Position numbers and translations under genes: made by a program. The notes below the pieces were generated by a model. The model searched no databases, had not been told where the DNA came from, and saw only the letters and a program-made list of their open reading frames with translations. A stretch of DNA of 64,000 nt from Conexibacter woesei DSM 14684 (GTDB lineage: Bacteria > Actinomycetota > Thermoleophilia > Solirubrobacterales > Solirubrobacteraceae), in contig NC_013739.1 of assembly GCF_000025265.1 (NCBI RefSeq), positions 3,596,001 through 3,660,000 of the forward strand, read 5' to 3'. Of this stretch, positions 27,426 through 37,935 are shown piece by piece; within the stretch, counting starts at the first letter, position 1, and the number at the start of each line of letters is the position of its first letter.

Positions 27426-28691
27426 TCAGCGCGGCAGGGGCAGCGGGTCGCGCGCGTAGCGGCGCGCGAGCTGGCGGAAGAAGCCGCCATCGTCGTCGGC
27501 GGTGAGCGAGTCGCGCGTTCTGCCGAACACCTGCGGCGGGTTCGTGACGCCGTCTCTGCGCCAGTCGCACGCGCAGGTCGTCCCTTCCGCCCCGCCGCCG
27601 AACAGCAGCCCGATCACGCCGGCGCGCGCGAGCTGTCTCAGCACGCGCTGCCGCGAGTCGTCGAGCAGCGTCTGCACGCGGTTGTCGCGGAAGTGGCCCC
27701 AGGTGTCGTCCATCGCGCGCATCACCGTGTTGCCGAGCGGCAGCTGCCAGACGACCGCGCGCAGGCCGGTCCCGCGCACGACGCCGGCGAGGAAGCGCGT
27801 CGCGCGGCGGAAGTCCTCCGGCGCCCACCACGAGGCGCCGCCGTCGCCGCGGATCTTCTGCTCGAAGCCGGCGTCGGCGTCGGCCCAATCGGTGAACAGC
27901 AGCTGGAAGCGCGCGCCGAGCGAGCGCTCGAAGGCGGCAGCGCGCGCCGCGAGCGCGTCGACCTGCCGGCCGTTCGGCCGGTTGAGGTGGAGATCGGTTC
28001 TCGTGCCCCAGTCGCTCAGGTGGTAGGCGAGCTGGACGTTCGGCGCGTTGCGGTCGCGCAGCCGCACGATCGCCTGCGCGAAGCCAGCGGCCGTATCGGG
28101 CAGCCCGGCGAGCGCCGGCAGCCCGGTCGAGGCGACGGCGGCCGGCACGGTCGCGGCGTCGTCGTCCCTCGACGCCTGCTGGATGTAGGCCCACAGGTCG
28201 GGCTCGATCTGGAAGACGACCTTCGCGGGCTTGAAGCGGCCGGCGCGCGCGAACGCGAGCGCCAGGTCCTCGTACCACGCCTTCATCGTCGCCGGCTCGC
28301 GCAGGTTGCGCAGGTCGGCGCGCGCCTCGTCGCGGTCGCGCGCGCCGGGCGCCGAGTGGCGCAGCATGTAATAGGAGAAGACCGGCGTCGTGCGCGCCTT
28401 CAGCGACTCGCGCACGTAGTTCGACACGAACGCGCCGCCGGGGTTCCAGGTCGACCAGCTTCTCCCCGTGTTCACGCCGCCCGCGAGGTACTGGTAGCGC
28501 AGCCCGGTGCGGAACTTCGCGCGCGTCGCTGCCGCGCCACCCGCGCCGTCGGCGAGGCCGAGCTGGAGCGTCGCGGGCCAGCCGGCCGGGGGCGGCGGGA
28601 GCGTGGCGGAGGCGGCCTGCGTGAGCGGCGCAGAAGCGAGGGCGAGCAGCACGACCGCGGCGGTCGCGAGCAGGAGGTGGCGCGAGGACAT
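27426..28691 (-). CDS. Secreted hypothetical protein, possible TIM-barrel hydrolase
   Basis: The 421-residue product has a signal peptide (HLLLATAAVVLLALASAPLTQAAS). The mature part has alternating strand/helix segments of an alpha/beta barrel: FRTGLRYQYLAGGVNTG, TTPVFSYYMLRHSAPG, KVVFQIEPDLWAYIQQAS, NVQLAYHLSDWGTRTDLHLNRPN, FQLLFTDWADADAGFEQK, RAVVWQLPLGNTVMRAMDDTWG and GVIGLLFGGGAEGTTCACDW. The Glu-Pro-Asp and the Asp/Trp clusters could be catalytic, as in some glycoside hydrolases, but I do not recognise the family. ATG 28691 has no strong ribosome site; GTG 28739 is an alternative. Confidence 0.7.
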   Translation of the reverse strand: MSSRHLLLATAAVVLLALASAPLTQAASATLPPPPAGWPATLQLGLADGAGGAAATRAKFRTGLRYQYLAGGVNTGRSWSTWNPGGAFVSNYVRESLKARTTPVFSYYMLRHSAPGARDRDEARADLRNLREPATMKAWYEDLALAFARAGRFKPAKVVFQIEPDLWAYIQQASRDDDAATVPAAVASTGLPALAGLPDTAAGFAQAIVRLRDRNAPNVQLAYHLSDWGTRTDLHLNRPNGRQVDALAARAAAFERSLGARFQLLFTDWADADAGFEQKIRGDGGASWWAPEDFRRATRFLAGVVRGTGLRAVVWQLPLGNTVMRAMDDTWGHFRDNRVQTLLDDSRQRVLRQLARAGVIGLLFGGGAEGTTCACDWRRDGVTNPPQVFGRTRDSLTADDDGGFFRQLARRYARDPLPLPR

Positions 28692-28793
28692 GCGGCGAGA
28701 TGATGACGGGCGAGCCGGCGCCGCACACCGGCGCCGCACGCGTTGCGGGAGTTCCCCGGTTCAGTTGTCCGCCGCCACACCGACAATCAGGGT

Positions 28794-29447
28794 ATGACCA
28801 CCATCCAGCCCACCGAGATCGTCGGTCGCGCGTTCGCGATCTACAAGCAGCAGGCGGGCGCGCTGATCCCCGCAGCGCTCGTCGTGTTCGCCGTCGTCGC
28901 CCTCTCCGAGCTCGTCTTCGACGAGGGCCTGCTCGTCCTGATCGCCTCGGCGATCGGCATCGTCGCCCACACCTTCTACACGGGGATGGTCGTCAGACTG
29001 GTCGACGACGTGCGCGACGGCGTGCTCGACGCGTCCGTGTCGAGCCTGTTCGCCAGCGTCGCGCCGGTCGCGCTGACGTTGATCCTCGCGTCGCTGCTCG
29101 TCGGCATCGGCGTCGGCATCGGCTTCATCCTCCTGATAATCCCGGGCCTCTTCCTGATGACGATCTGGGCGGTCGTCGCGCCCGTCGTCGTGCTGGAGCA
29201 GCGTGGCGTGATCGAGGCGCTGGGCCGCAGCCAGGAACTCGTGAAGGGCAACGGCTGGGGCGTCTTCGGCGTGATCGTGATCGTCTTCCTGCTGACGATC
29301 GGCGCGGGCATCGTCGGCGGCGCGCTCGCCTTCGCGGGCGGCGACGTCGTGCGCGTCCTCGTGACGTGGGCCGTGACCGTGCTCGTCGCGCCGCTCGCCG
29401 CGCTCGCCACGAGCGTCCTCTACTTCGCCCTGCGCGACCAGCCCTGA
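28794..29447 (+). CDS. Multi-pass membrane protein, YciC/glycerophosphodiester-phosphodiesterase-membrane-domain-like
   Basis: The 217-residue product begins QPTEIVGRAFAIYKQQAGALIPAALVVFAVVAL, a start typical of membrane proteins with a DUF975/YciC-like fold, and has about five hydrophobic helices, including LTLILASLLVGIGVGIGFILLIIPGLFLMTIWAVVAPVVVLE and the VIEALGRSQELVKGNGWGVFGVIVIVFLLT motif. The E-A-L-x-R-S-x-E-L-V-x-G-N-W-x-V-F pattern is the hallmark of this family. No enzymatic residues are seen. It is divergent from the secreted protein at 27426-28691 and ends in a terminator shared with the Cys-rich gene. Confidence 0.8.
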   Translation: MTTIQPTEIVGRAFAIYKQQAGALIPAALVVFAVVALSELVFDEGLLVLIASAIGIVAHTFYTGMVVRLVDDVRDGVLDASVSSLFASVAPVALTLILASLLVGIGVGIGFILLIIPGLFLMTIWAVVAPVVVLEQRGVIEALGRSQELVKGNGWGVFGVIVIVFLLTIGAGIVGGALAFAGGDVVRVLVTWAVTVLVAPLAALATSVLYFALRDQP

Positions 29448-29453
29448 GCGGAA

Positions 29454-29482
29454 GCGCGGCGGTCGGTCTCCTACCGCCGCGC
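29454..29482. terminator. Hairpin between convergent genes
   Basis: GCGCGGCGGT (29454-29463) pairs with ACCGCCGCGC (29473-29482), 9-base loop, right after the stop of the membrane protein gene and overlapping the stop of the convergent Cys-rich gene. Confidence 0.6.
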
Positions 29483-29665
29483 GTCCTTCATGTCGCGCTT
29501 CTTGACGAGGTCGATCATCACGTACTTGCCGTCCTCCCGGCGTTCGGCGAAGCCGCGCTGGGAGAGGCGCTTGAGCACGACGGGGCAGCGCTTGCAGCGC
29601 GGCTTGGACTTGCAGCACTTCTTCTTCGGCTTGACCGGCTTGGAGTGCTTGAACGCCTTCGCCAT
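29471..29665 (-). CDS. Small basic Cys-rich protein (zinc-ribbon-like)
   Basis: The 64-residue protein starts with a lysine-rich stretch and holds CCKSKPRCKRCPVVL (residues 17-31), a four-cysteine knot likely to bind zinc, then a winged-type segment VLKRLSQRGFAERREDGKYVMIDLVK. The combination of a basic Cys cluster and a short helix-strand end suggests RNA or DNA binding. Similar small proteins are common in actinobacteria; no function is known to me. It is convergent with the membrane protein gene and divergent from pepT (41 bases apart). Confidence 0.8.
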   Translation of the reverse strand: MAKAFKHSKPVKPKKKCCKSKPRCKRCPVVLKRLSQRGFAERREDGKYVMIDLVKKRDMKDARR

Positions 29666-29706
29666 GGAGCGCTGAGTGTAGGTGCCCCGGGGTAGGGTGC
29701 CCTCAT

Positions 29707-30990
<1,284 letters not shown>

Positions 30991-30993
30991 GCC

Positions 30994-31047
30994 GAGAGAT
31001 CGGCGCCAGCCGATCTCTCAACTGGAACCGGCGCCAGCCGGTTCCAG
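30994..31047. terminator. Two tandem hairpins with the same 6-base loop
   Basis: Hairpin 1 has arms 30994-31003 and 31010-31019; hairpin 2 has arms 31022-31031 and 31038-31047. Both loops read CGCCAG. Hairpin 1 spans the stop of the chemoreceptor gene and hairpin 2 lies in its last codons; together they can end transcription from both sides. Confidence 0.65.
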
Positions 31048-33126
31048 CGTGAACTGACCGACGAGCCGCTCGAGCTGGTCGACGGTGTGCGCCAGCTCCT
31101 GCGCGCTCGCCGCGATCTCCTGCCCTGAGGCCGACGTCTGCTGCGTCGAGGCCGACACCTGCTCGGTCGTCGCCGAGGATTGCTCGGCGACGGTCACGAC
31201 GTCGACCATGTTGCGCTCCATCCGCGCCGCGCGCTCGGAGATCTCGCCGATCGCGGTGGCGATCTGCGCGACCCGCACGGTCATGTCGGAGACCGAGCCG
31301 CCGATCCGCTCGAACGACGCGCGCGCCTGCTCGACCGTCGCCGCGCCGTCCTCGGTCTGCCGTGCGCCGCTCTCGACGACCTCGACCGCACGGCCCGTCT
31401 CGCTCTGGATCTCGGCGATCAGCCCGCCGATCGAGCGCGCCGCGCCCTGCGACTCCTCCGCCAGCTTGCGGACCTCCTCGGCGACGACCGCGAAGCCGCG
31501 GCCGGCCTCGCCCGCGCGCGCCGCCTCGATCGCGGCGTTCAACGCCAACAGGTTCGTCTGCTCCGCAATCCCCGTGATCGTCGCGACGATCCCGCCGATC
31601 TGCCCCGACTTCTCGCCGAGCGCGCGGATCGCCGCGGTCGCCTCGCCGGAGGACTCGCGCACCGCCGCCATCGCGCTCGTCGCCTGCGCGACGGTCGCCG
31701 CGCCCTCCTCCGCGACGCCGCGCGCCTCCTCCGCGACGCGGGCGGTCTCCTCGGCGTCGCCGGTCGAGCTGCGCGTCGCCGCGACGACGTCGTCGGCGAG
31801 CCGGCGCGCCTCCTCGACGGTGCGCACCTGGCGCTCGGCGCCGGCCGCGACCTCGCCGACGCCGGCGGCGATCTCGCCGACCGCGCGGCCCGCCTCGTCG
31901 GAGGTCTGCGCCATCTGCTGGGAGGCGGCGGAGACCGACTGCGTCTCGCGCGCGATCTGGCGCAGCATCGCGGCGACTCTCTCGCGCATCGCGCTGTAGC
32001 CCTCGACGGAGCTGCGCGTGCGCGCGAGCGTCGTGTTGAAGATCTCCGCGAGGCGCCCGATCGACGCGTCCTCGCCCGCTGCGCGCAGCGGCTCGGTCGT
32101 CGGGTGCGCGGTGACCGTCAGGTCACCGCGGGCGACGGCGGCGAGCGCTGTCTCCAGGTCCGCGAGGTCGTGCGTGCTGAGCGCTTCCATCCGCTCGATC
32201 AGCTCCTCCAGGCACGACTGGTCGCCGAGCGCATCGCGCAGCTGCGCGCTCATCTCGGCGAACGCGTGCCCGAGCGCGTCCCGCTCGGACTTCGGCTCGA
32301 CGTCGACCGCGAGGTCGCCGGCCGCGATCCGCCGAGCGGCGCTCGCCGCCTCCTCCAGGTAGACGACCATCGCGCGGAACGCCTCGGCCGCGTCGCCCAG
32401 CTCGTCGCGCGAGCGGACCGCGACCTCCTGCGAGACGTCGCCGGTCGCGATCCCGCGCGCCGCCTTCGCCAGCTGGCGGACGCCGCCGACGATCGCGCGC
32501 GAGAGCCACAGCGCCAGCGCGAGCGCGACGAGCGCGACGCCGGCCAGCAGCACGATCACGAGCGTGCGCGTCTCGCTGACGGAGTCGGTGCTGCGCTGCA
32601 CCTTCTGCGTCGCGAGGTCCTGCTGGTGGTCGAGCGCCGCCTGCGTGCCGAAACCGATGCCGGCGAACGCGTCGCCGGCGGCGGGACCGGTGAGCGCCGC
32701 CGAGGCGGCGTCGCGGTCGCCGCGCAGCAGCGCCGCGGCGGCCGGTCTCGTCGCGGCGAGGTACGCCTGCCAGGCGTCGTCGAGCTCGGCGCCGATCCGG
32801 CGCTCCTCTCTGTCGGCGCCGCGCTCGCGCGTGTTCTCGAGCAGGACCGAGATCGTGTTCTCGAGCTGCTCCAGCGCGAGCAGGACGTCCCGCTGCGCCG
32901 CGCGGTCGGGAATCTCCAGCGTCGTCAGCTGCTGCTCTCGGTACGTTCTGAGCTGGCCGTCGATCGTCTGCACGACGCGCAGGGCGTCGAGGCTCTGCTT
33001 GCCGACGACCTCCGTTATCGCGTTGACGTGGTCGAGCCGCTGGATCGCGACGACACCGACGCCGGCCATCAACGCGACGAGCGCGAGAAACGCCCCGAGC
33101 AGCTTCGTCCGAACACTCAGTTTCAC
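31018..33126 (-). CDS. Methyl-accepting chemotaxis protein 2 (poly-HAMP)
   Basis: The 702-residue receptor has a first membrane helix ([20 protein letters not shown]), an outer four-helix-bundle sensor of about 160 residues and a second helix ([20 protein letters not shown]). Then come three successive HAMP-like units: [34 protein letters not shown] and [17 protein letters not shown]. The segment [20 protein letters not shown] joins units two and three. The signalling hairpin has [22 protein letters not shown] 33126 is chosen because AGGGG lies 7 bases upstream and the reading [13 protein letters not shown] aligns with the next receptor. It is a tandem paralogue of the gene at 33252-35390. 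Confidence 0.93.
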   Translation of the reverse strand: MKLSVRTKLLGAFLALVALMAGVGVVAIQRLDHVNAITEVVGKQSLDALRVVQTIDGQLRTYREQQLTTLEIPDRAAQRDVLLALEQLENTISVLLENTRERGADREERRIGAELDDAWQAYLAATRPAAAALLRGDRDAASAALTGPAAGDAFAGIGFGTQAALDHQQDLATQKVQRSTDSVSETRTLVIVLLAGVALVALALALWLSRAIVGGVRQLAKAARGIATGDVSQEVAVRSRDELGDAAEAFRAMVVYLEEAASAARRIAAGDLAVDVEPKSERDALGHAFAEMSAQLRDALGDQSCLEELIERMEALSTHDLADLETALAAVARGDLTVTAHPTTEPLRAAGEDASIGRLAEIFNTTLARTRSSVEGYSAMRERVAAMLRQIARETQSVSAASQQMAQTSDEAGRAVGEIAAGVGEVAAGAERQVRTVEEARRLADDVVAATRSSTGDAEETARVAEEARGVAEEGAATVAQATSAMAAVRESSGEATAAIRALGEKSGQIGGIVATITGIAEQTNLLALNAAIEAARAGEAGRGFAVVAEEVRKLAEESQGAARSIGGLIAEIQSETGRAVEVVESGARQTEDGAATVEQARASFERIGGSVSDMTVRVAQIATAIGEISERAARMERNMVDVVTVAEQSSATTEQVSASTQQTSASGQEIAASAQELAHTVDQLERLVGQFTLEPAGAGSS

Positions 33127-33153
33127 GAGAACACCCCTTCCGTGGGACCAGGA

Positions 33154-33175
33154 CCGGCCCCGCTGCCGGGGCCGG
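33154..33175. terminator. Hairpin between tandem chemoreceptor genes
   Basis: CCGGCCCCG (33154-33162) pairs with CGGGGCCGG (33167-33175), loop CTGC, in the 125-bp gap. It may end the upstream receptor transcript or lie in the leader of the downstream one. Confidence 0.5.
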
Positions 33176-33251
33176 CTCCCTCTCGTGATCGGTCGCTGCG
33201 CGCCGAGCTTCAACGCGCCACCGAGATGTCCAGTCGCGGCTGGACGCGAGT

Positions 33252-35390
33252 TCAATCGGTTGTGCTCAGCGCGGTCTCCAGGTCGGCCGGATCGACCGCA
33301 TCTGCCTCGCTCGCCTCCAGCGTGAACTGCCCCACGAGCCGCTCCAGCTCCTCTGCCGTCTTCGCCAGCTCCTGGGCGCTGGCGGCGATCTCCTGCGAGG
33401 AGGCGGACGTCTGCTGCGTCGAGGCGGACACCTGCTCGGTCGACGCGCTCGACTGCTCGGCGACCGACACGACCTCGGCCATGTTCTCGCCCATCTGACC
33501 GGCCCGCTCGACGATCTCGGCGACCGCGCCGGCGATCTCGCCGACGCGCGCGTTCATGTCCTCGACGCTGGTGCCGATCCGCAGGAACGCCTCGCGCGCG
33601 TCCTGCACCGTCGCGACGCCCTGCTCGATCTGCGCGCCGCCGGCCTCGACGCCCTCGACCGCGGCGCCGGTGTCGCGCTGGATCTCGGCGACGAGGCCCG
33701 AGATCGACGCGGCGGCTCCGCGCGACTCCTCCGCCAGCTTGCGGACCTCCTCGGCGACGACCGCGAAGCCGCGGCCCTGCTCGCCGGCCCGCGCCGCCTC
33801 GATCGCGGCGTTGAGCGCGAGCAGGTTCGTCTGCTCCGCGATGCCGGTGATCGTCGCGACGATGCCGCCGATCTGGTCGGACTTCGCGCCGAGCCCGCGC
33901 ATCGCCTCGGTCGTCGTCGAGGAGACCTCGACGAGCGCCTGCATCCCTTCGGTGGCGCGCGCGATCGTCTCGGCGCCCTCCTCGGCGACGGTGCGCGCCT
34001 GCTCGGCCGCGCGCGCGGTCTGCTCGGCGTTGTCGCTCGACATCTGCGCCGCCTGCACGACGGCCTCGCCGACCTCCCGCGCCTCGCCGACGGTCTTCAC
34101 CTGCCGGTCGGCTCCGGCCGCGACCTCGCCGACCGCGGAGGCGATCTCACCGATCGCGCGGCCGGTCTCCTCCGACGTCGTCGCCATCTGCTGGGAGGCG
34201 GCGGCGACCGCCTGCGTCTCGCTCGCGATCTGCTTGAGCATTGCCGCGACTCTCGCGCGCATCTCGTCGTAGCCGTGCACCGAGGACTGCAGCCGCTGCA
34301 GCATCTCGTTGAAGATCTCCGCGAGGCGGCCGAGCTGCGCTCCCTCCTCCGCGGTCAGGGGCTCGGTCGTCGTCACCGCCGCGACCGTCAGGTCACCGGC
34401 GGCGACCGCGGCGAGCGCGTGCTCCAACGCCGCGAGATCCTGCTCGCTGAGCGTCTCCATCCGCTCCACGAGCGCCTCCAGCGACGAGCTGTCGCCGAGT
34501 GCCTCGCGCAGCTGCGCGGTCATCTCGGCGAACGCGTGGCCCAGCACGTCCTCGTCGGACTTCGGCTCGACATGGACCGTCAGGTCACCGGCCGCGATCG
34601 CCTTCGCGGCGCCGGCCGTCTCCTCCAGGTAGTCGACCATCTCGCCGAACGCTCTGCCGGCCTCGCCGATCTCGTCGCGCGATCTGATCTCGACCCGCTG
34701 GCTGACGTCGCCCTTCGCGATCCCGCGCGCCGCGCGAACCAGCTGGCGGACGCCGCCGACGATCGTGCGCGCCGCCAGCAGCGCGATCGCGATCCCGATC
34801 ACAGCGGCGATCGCGAGCAGCACGACGATCGTGGTGGAGCCGGAGGAGACGGTGTCCTCGGCGTCGGCGACCTGCGCGAACGAGCGTCTCTGCAGCCGGT
34901 CGTTGAGCGCGAGCAGCTGGGTCGTGACGTCGTCGAACGCGACGGCCCCTTCGCCTCCGCGGACCACCGCGAGCGCGGCGGCGTGGTCGTCGCTGTCAGC
35001 CGCCATGGTGAAGCCCTGCGTCGTGCTGACGTACTTCCCCCACGCCTCGTCGAAGCGCGCGACCATCGCCCGCTCGCCGCCGCTGACGCTTCTGCGCAGC
35101 ACGCCGATCTGCGTCGCGATCTTCGACTGCGCGTCGGCGAACGACCGCGCGGCGTCGCGGCGCTCGGCCGGCTCGTCGACGATGTAGCTGAGCTGCTCAC
35201 CGCGGTAGCGGAAGACGTCCCCGTTGATCGCCCCGACCGCCTGCAGGCTCGGGACGACCGAGGTGTTGACGTCCTTGACGGTGTCGTTGACACCGCCCAT
35301 TCGGCTGATCGCGAAGACGCCGACCACGACCATCAGCGCGATCACGACAAGGAAGCCGCTCAGCAGCTTCGTCCGGACATTCAGCTTCAC
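33252..35390 (-). CDS. Methyl-accepting chemotaxis protein 3 (poly-HAMP)
   Basis: The 712-residue receptor has the same plan as its neighbour: helix [20 protein letters not shown], outer helical sensor ([18 protein letters not shown]...), helix [22 protein letters not shown], three HAMP-like units ([39 protein letters not shown]) with the joining segment [20 protein letters not shown], and the signalling tip [22 protein letters not shown] 35390 follows GGAAGGAA 7 bases upstream; the first residues [13 protein letters not shown] match the other tandem copy. The outer sensor domains differ more than the cytoplasmic parts, so the two may sense different signals. Confidence 0.93.
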   Translation of the reverse strand: MKLNVRTKLLSGFLVVIALMVVVGVFAISRMGGVNDTVKDVNTSVVPSLQAVGAINGDVFRYRGEQLSYIVDEPAERRDAARSFADAQSKIATQIGVLRRSVSGGERAMVARFDEAWGKYVSTTQGFTMAADSDDHAAALAVVRGGEGAVAFDDVTTQLLALNDRLQRRSFAQVADAEDTVSSGSTTIVVLLAIAAVIGIAIALLAARTIVGGVRQLVRAARGIAKGDVSQRVEIRSRDEIGEAGRAFGEMVDYLEETAGAAKAIAAGDLTVHVEPKSDEDVLGHAFAEMTAQLREALGDSSSLEALVERMETLSEQDLAALEHALAAVAAGDLTVAAVTTTEPLTAEEGAQLGRLAEIFNEMLQRLQSSVHGYDEMRARVAAMLKQIASETQAVAAASQQMATTSEETGRAIGEIASAVGEVAAGADRQVKTVGEAREVGEAVVQAAQMSSDNAEQTARAAEQARTVAEEGAETIARATEGMQALVEVSSTTTEAMRGLGAKSDQIGGIVATITGIAEQTNLLALNAAIEAARAGEQGRGFAVVAEEVRKLAEESRGAAASISGLVAEIQRDTGAAVEGVEAGGAQIEQGVATVQDAREAFLRIGTSVEDMNARVGEIAGAVAEIVERAGQMGENMAEVVSVAEQSSASTEQVSASTQQTSASSQEIAASAQELAKTAEELERLVGQFTLEASEADAVDPADLETALSTTD

Positions 35391-35511
35391 AAACAGTTCC
35401 TTCCCCCGACATGAACTTGGCGCGACATGCCCATAGATCGGCCGCAGTTCGGTCGACTGTAGCCAGTACTCAGCGGATGTCCGATCTGCGCGCGGTAGCC
35501 TCGGTCGCGCG

Positions 35512-36588
35512 ATGCCGCGATCAGCCGCCTGGCTCGCGCTCGGCGCGGCCACGCTGCTCGTGGCCTGGGCGCTCGACGCGCTCGGCCTTCCCTCCGCCAC
35601 GCTCTTCGGCGCGCTCGTTGTCGGCCTCGCCGTCGCGCTGCGGCTGCCCGGTCGCTTCAGACTCGGCGAGGGCACGTTCCGCTCGGCGCAGGCGCTGACC
35701 GGCGTGACGCTCGGCTGCTACATGCAGTCGGAGTCGCTCGACGCGCTCGCGGGCGCGTGGCTGCCCGTCGCGCTGGTGAGCGCCGCGACGCTGCTGCTGT
35801 GCCTGCTCGCCGGCCACGTGATGGCGCGCGTGACGGACGTCGACGAGCCGACCGCCGCGCTCGGGATGGTCGCCGGCGGCGCTTCGGGGATCGTCACGAT
35901 GGCGCGCGAGCTGGGCGCCGACGATCGGATCGTCGCGTTCATGCAGTACGCGCGCGTGCTGCTGATCGTGCTGGCGACGCCGCTGCTCGTCGCGCTCTTC
36001 TTCCCCGGCCACCACGGCGCGCCGGGCATCGGCGACGGCGGCGGTGACGGTCCGTTCCTCGGCACCGCCGGCGACTGGGCCGCGACGGTCGCGATCGCGC
36101 TCGCCGGCGCCGCCGCCGGCCGGCTCGTGCGGCTGCCGGCCGGCGTGCTGCTCGGCCCGCTGCTGCTCGCGGCCGGGCTGACGCTCGCGCTGCCCGACGG
36201 CAGCTTCGCGGTCCCGCCGCTGCTGCGCGAGGCGGCGTTCGCCGCGATCGGCCTGCAGGTCGGGCTGCGCTTCACCGTCGAGACGATCCGCCGGCTCGGC
36301 CGGCTGCTGGTGCCGGTCGTGCTGTCGGTCGTCGCGCTCGTGGTCGCCTGCTTCGGGCTCGCGGTCGTGCTGCACGCGACGACGCACGTGACGCTGCTCG
36401 ACGCCTACCTCGCGACGACGCCGGGCGGCCTCTACGTCGTGCTCGCGGCGGCCGTCGGCACGGGCGCCGACACGACCTTCGTCGTCGCCGTGCAGGGCCT
36501 GCGGCTGCTCGTCATGGTGCTGCTCGCGCCGTTCGCCGTGCGGCTGCTGCTGGGCGATCGGGCGCGGCCACGCGTCACGGCGCCCTGA
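35512..36588 (+). CDS. AbrB-family (PF05145-type) integral membrane protein
   Basis: The 358-residue product has about ten membrane helices in two related halves. Each half carries a G-x-x-L-G motif region: [17 protein letters not shown] in the first, [17 protein letters not shown] in the second. [21 protein letters not shown] and [28 protein letters not shown] are the paired T/S-P/A-G-G signatures of the family. These proteins were once named ammonia monooxygenase-like or AbrB regulators; they are membrane proteins without proven transport substrate. It is divergent from chemoreceptor 3 and precedes the aldo/keto reductase by 18 bases, so both likely share a transcript. Confidence 0.87.
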   Translation: MPRSAAWLALGAATLLVAWALDALGLPSATLFGALVVGLAVALRLPGRFRLGEGTFRSAQALTGVTLGCYMQSESLDALAGAWLPVALVSAATLLLCLLAGHVMARVTDVDEPTAALGMVAGGASGIVTMARELGADDRIVAFMQYARVLLIVLATPLLVALFFPGHHGAPGIGDGGGDGPFLGTAGDWAATVAIALAGAAAGRLVRLPAGVLLGPLLLAAGLTLALPDGSFAVPPLLREAAFAAIGLQVGLRFTVETIRRLGRLLVPVVLSVVALVVACFGLAVVLHATTHVTLLDAYLATTPGGLYVVLAAAVGTGADTTFVVAVQGLRLLVMVLLAPFAVRLLLGDRARPRVTAP

Positions 36589-36606
36589 CCGTGGAAGGAT
36601 CACGCC

Positions 36607-37644
36607 ATGGCCTCCTCCTACACCGCTGCCGCGGACCGCTACGAGACGACGATGCAATACCGCCGCTGCGGGCGCAGCGGCCTGCTGCTGCCGGCGATCT
36701 CGCTCGGCCTCTGGCACAACTTCGGCGACGACCGGCCGCTGGAGAACCAGCGCGCGATCCTGCGCCGCGCGTTCGACCTCGGCGTCACGCACTTCGACCT
36801 CGCGAACAACTACGGGCCGCCGTACGGCTCCGCCGAGACGAACTTCGGCCACATCATGCGCGAGGACCTGCGGCCCTACCGCGACGAGCTGATCGTCTCG
36901 ACGAAGGCCGGCTGGGACATGTGGCCCGGGCCGTACGGCGAGTTCGGCTCGCGCAAGTACCTGCTCGCCTCGCTCGACCAGTCGCTGAAGCGGATGGGGC
37001 TCGACTACGTCGACATCTTCTACTCCCACCGCTTCGACCCGGACACGCCGCTGGAGGAGACGATGGGCGCGCTCCACACAGCCGTCCAGCAGGGCAAGGC
37101 GCTCTACGTCGGGATCTCCTCCTACGGCTCGCCGCGCACCGCCGAGGCGATCGGGATCCTGCGCGACCTCGGCACGCCGCTGCTGATCCACCAGCCGTCG
37201 TACTCGCTGCTGAACCGCTGGATCGAGAGAGGCCTGCTCGACGTGATCGGCGAGCACGGCGTCGGCTCGATCGTCTTCACGCCGCTGGCGCAGGGGATGC
37301 TGACCGACCGCTACCTCGACGGCATCCCGTCCGACTCGCGCGCGGCGAGAAGAACCTCGCTCGACCCCGGCTGGCTGGACGAGAGAACGCTCGCGCACAT
37401 CCGCGCGCTGAACGAGATCGCGCAGCGGCGCGGCCAGTCGCTGGCGCAGATGGCGCTCGCCTGGACGCTGCGCGACCCGCGCGTGACCTCGACGCTCGTC
37501 GGCGCCAGCAGCGTCGCGCAGCTCGAGGACAACCTCGGGGCGCTCGACAACCTGTCCTTCTCCGACGAGGAGCTGCAGGAGATCGAGGACCGCACGACCG
37601 AGGCGGGGATCAACCTCTGGGCCGAGTCGGCCGAGGTCGACTGA
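36607..37644 (+). CDS. Aldo/keto reductase, YghZ (L-glyceraldehyde 3-phosphate reductase)-like
   Basis: The 345-residue NADPH-dependent oxidoreductase fits the AKR14 group (YghZ/MgrA). It begins MQYRRCGRSGLLLPAISLGLWHNFGD, has the catalytic tetrad as Asp and Tyr in HFDLANNYGPPYG, Lys in STKAGWDMWPGPYGEFGSRKY and His in IFYSHRFDPDTPLEETM, and the cofactor end TLVGASSVAQLEDNL. The insert WPGPYGEFGSRKYLLASLDQSLKRM is typical of YghZ. It reduces small aldehydes such as methylglyoxal. ATG 36607 is 18 bases after the AbrB-type gene. Confidence 0.9.
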   Translation: MASSYTAAADRYETTMQYRRCGRSGLLLPAISLGLWHNFGDDRPLENQRAILRRAFDLGVTHFDLANNYGPPYGSAETNFGHIMREDLRPYRDELIVSTKAGWDMWPGPYGEFGSRKYLLASLDQSLKRMGLDYVDIFYSHRFDPDTPLEETMGALHTAVQQGKALYVGISSYGSPRTAEAIGILRDLGTPLLIHQPSYSLLNRWIERGLLDVIGEHGVGSIVFTPLAQGMLTDRYLDGIPSDSRAARRTSLDPGWLDERTLAHIRALNEIAQRRGQSLAQMALAWTLRDPRVTSTLVGASSVAQLEDNLGALDNLSFSDEELQEIEDRTTEAGINLWAESAEVD

Positions 37645-37654
37645 GCGCACGCGC

Positions 37655-37863
37655 TAGAGTGGGTCGTCCGGCGGATCGCCCACTCGGCCGGAGCCCTTCG
37701 GGGCTCAGTCCGGGCCACGCGCCGGCCCTCGTGGCCGGCGGCCAGTCCCGGAGGTCGGGAGTGTCCAGTTGCCCAGGCATCAGACACAAGTCCTGGGACG
37801 TTTGTAGTTAGTGGCGATTCATGACCGGGGGTAACCGGCCGGGCCTTGTGCCCGGCCGGCCCC
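37655..37863 (+). ncRNA. Candidate structured RNA or leader with pseudoknot and terminator-like hairpin
   Basis: No protein frame with a ribosome site fits here. A TAGAGT box (37655-37660) may be a -10. Downstream are stacked hairpins: AGTGGG/CCCACT (37659-37683 area), GAGCCC-ttcg-GGGCTC (about 37691-37706), CCGGCC/GGCCGG (about 37722-37738), TCCCG/CGGGA (37746-37760). Next, GTGTC (37761-37765) can pair with GACAC (37783-37787) while CCCAGG (37772-37777) in its loop pairs with CCTGGG (37792-37797): an H-type pseudoknot. A 10-bp hairpin (37835-37844 with 37850-37859), then CCCCATTT, resembles a terminator. It ends 73 bases before ATG 37936, so it could be a riboswitch-type leader or an independent small RNA. 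No known class is recognised. Confidence 0.5.
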
Positions 37864-37935
37864 ATTTCTGGCCCGGCGGCGCCGGCTTCGGCCGCGATGG
37901 GTTCAGGCTGCCAGCGCGTGGGCACACCGCTCGCC

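Noticed and set aside
31180-33498. Long plus-strand frame opposite chemoreceptor 2
   Set aside because: Antisense shadow; repeats such as RRRDD and ARR come from the complementary coding pattern.
35521-37650. Long minus-strand frame opposite the AbrB-type and aldo/keto reductase genes
   Set aside because: It is a shadow of two well-supported plus-strand genes and shows no start signal or domain.
37655-37863. tmRNA, RNase P RNA, SRP RNA, cobalamin or c-di-GMP riboswitch
   Set aside because: The conserved core sequences of these classes (for example GAGGAAAGTCCGGGC for RNase P) are absent by eye.
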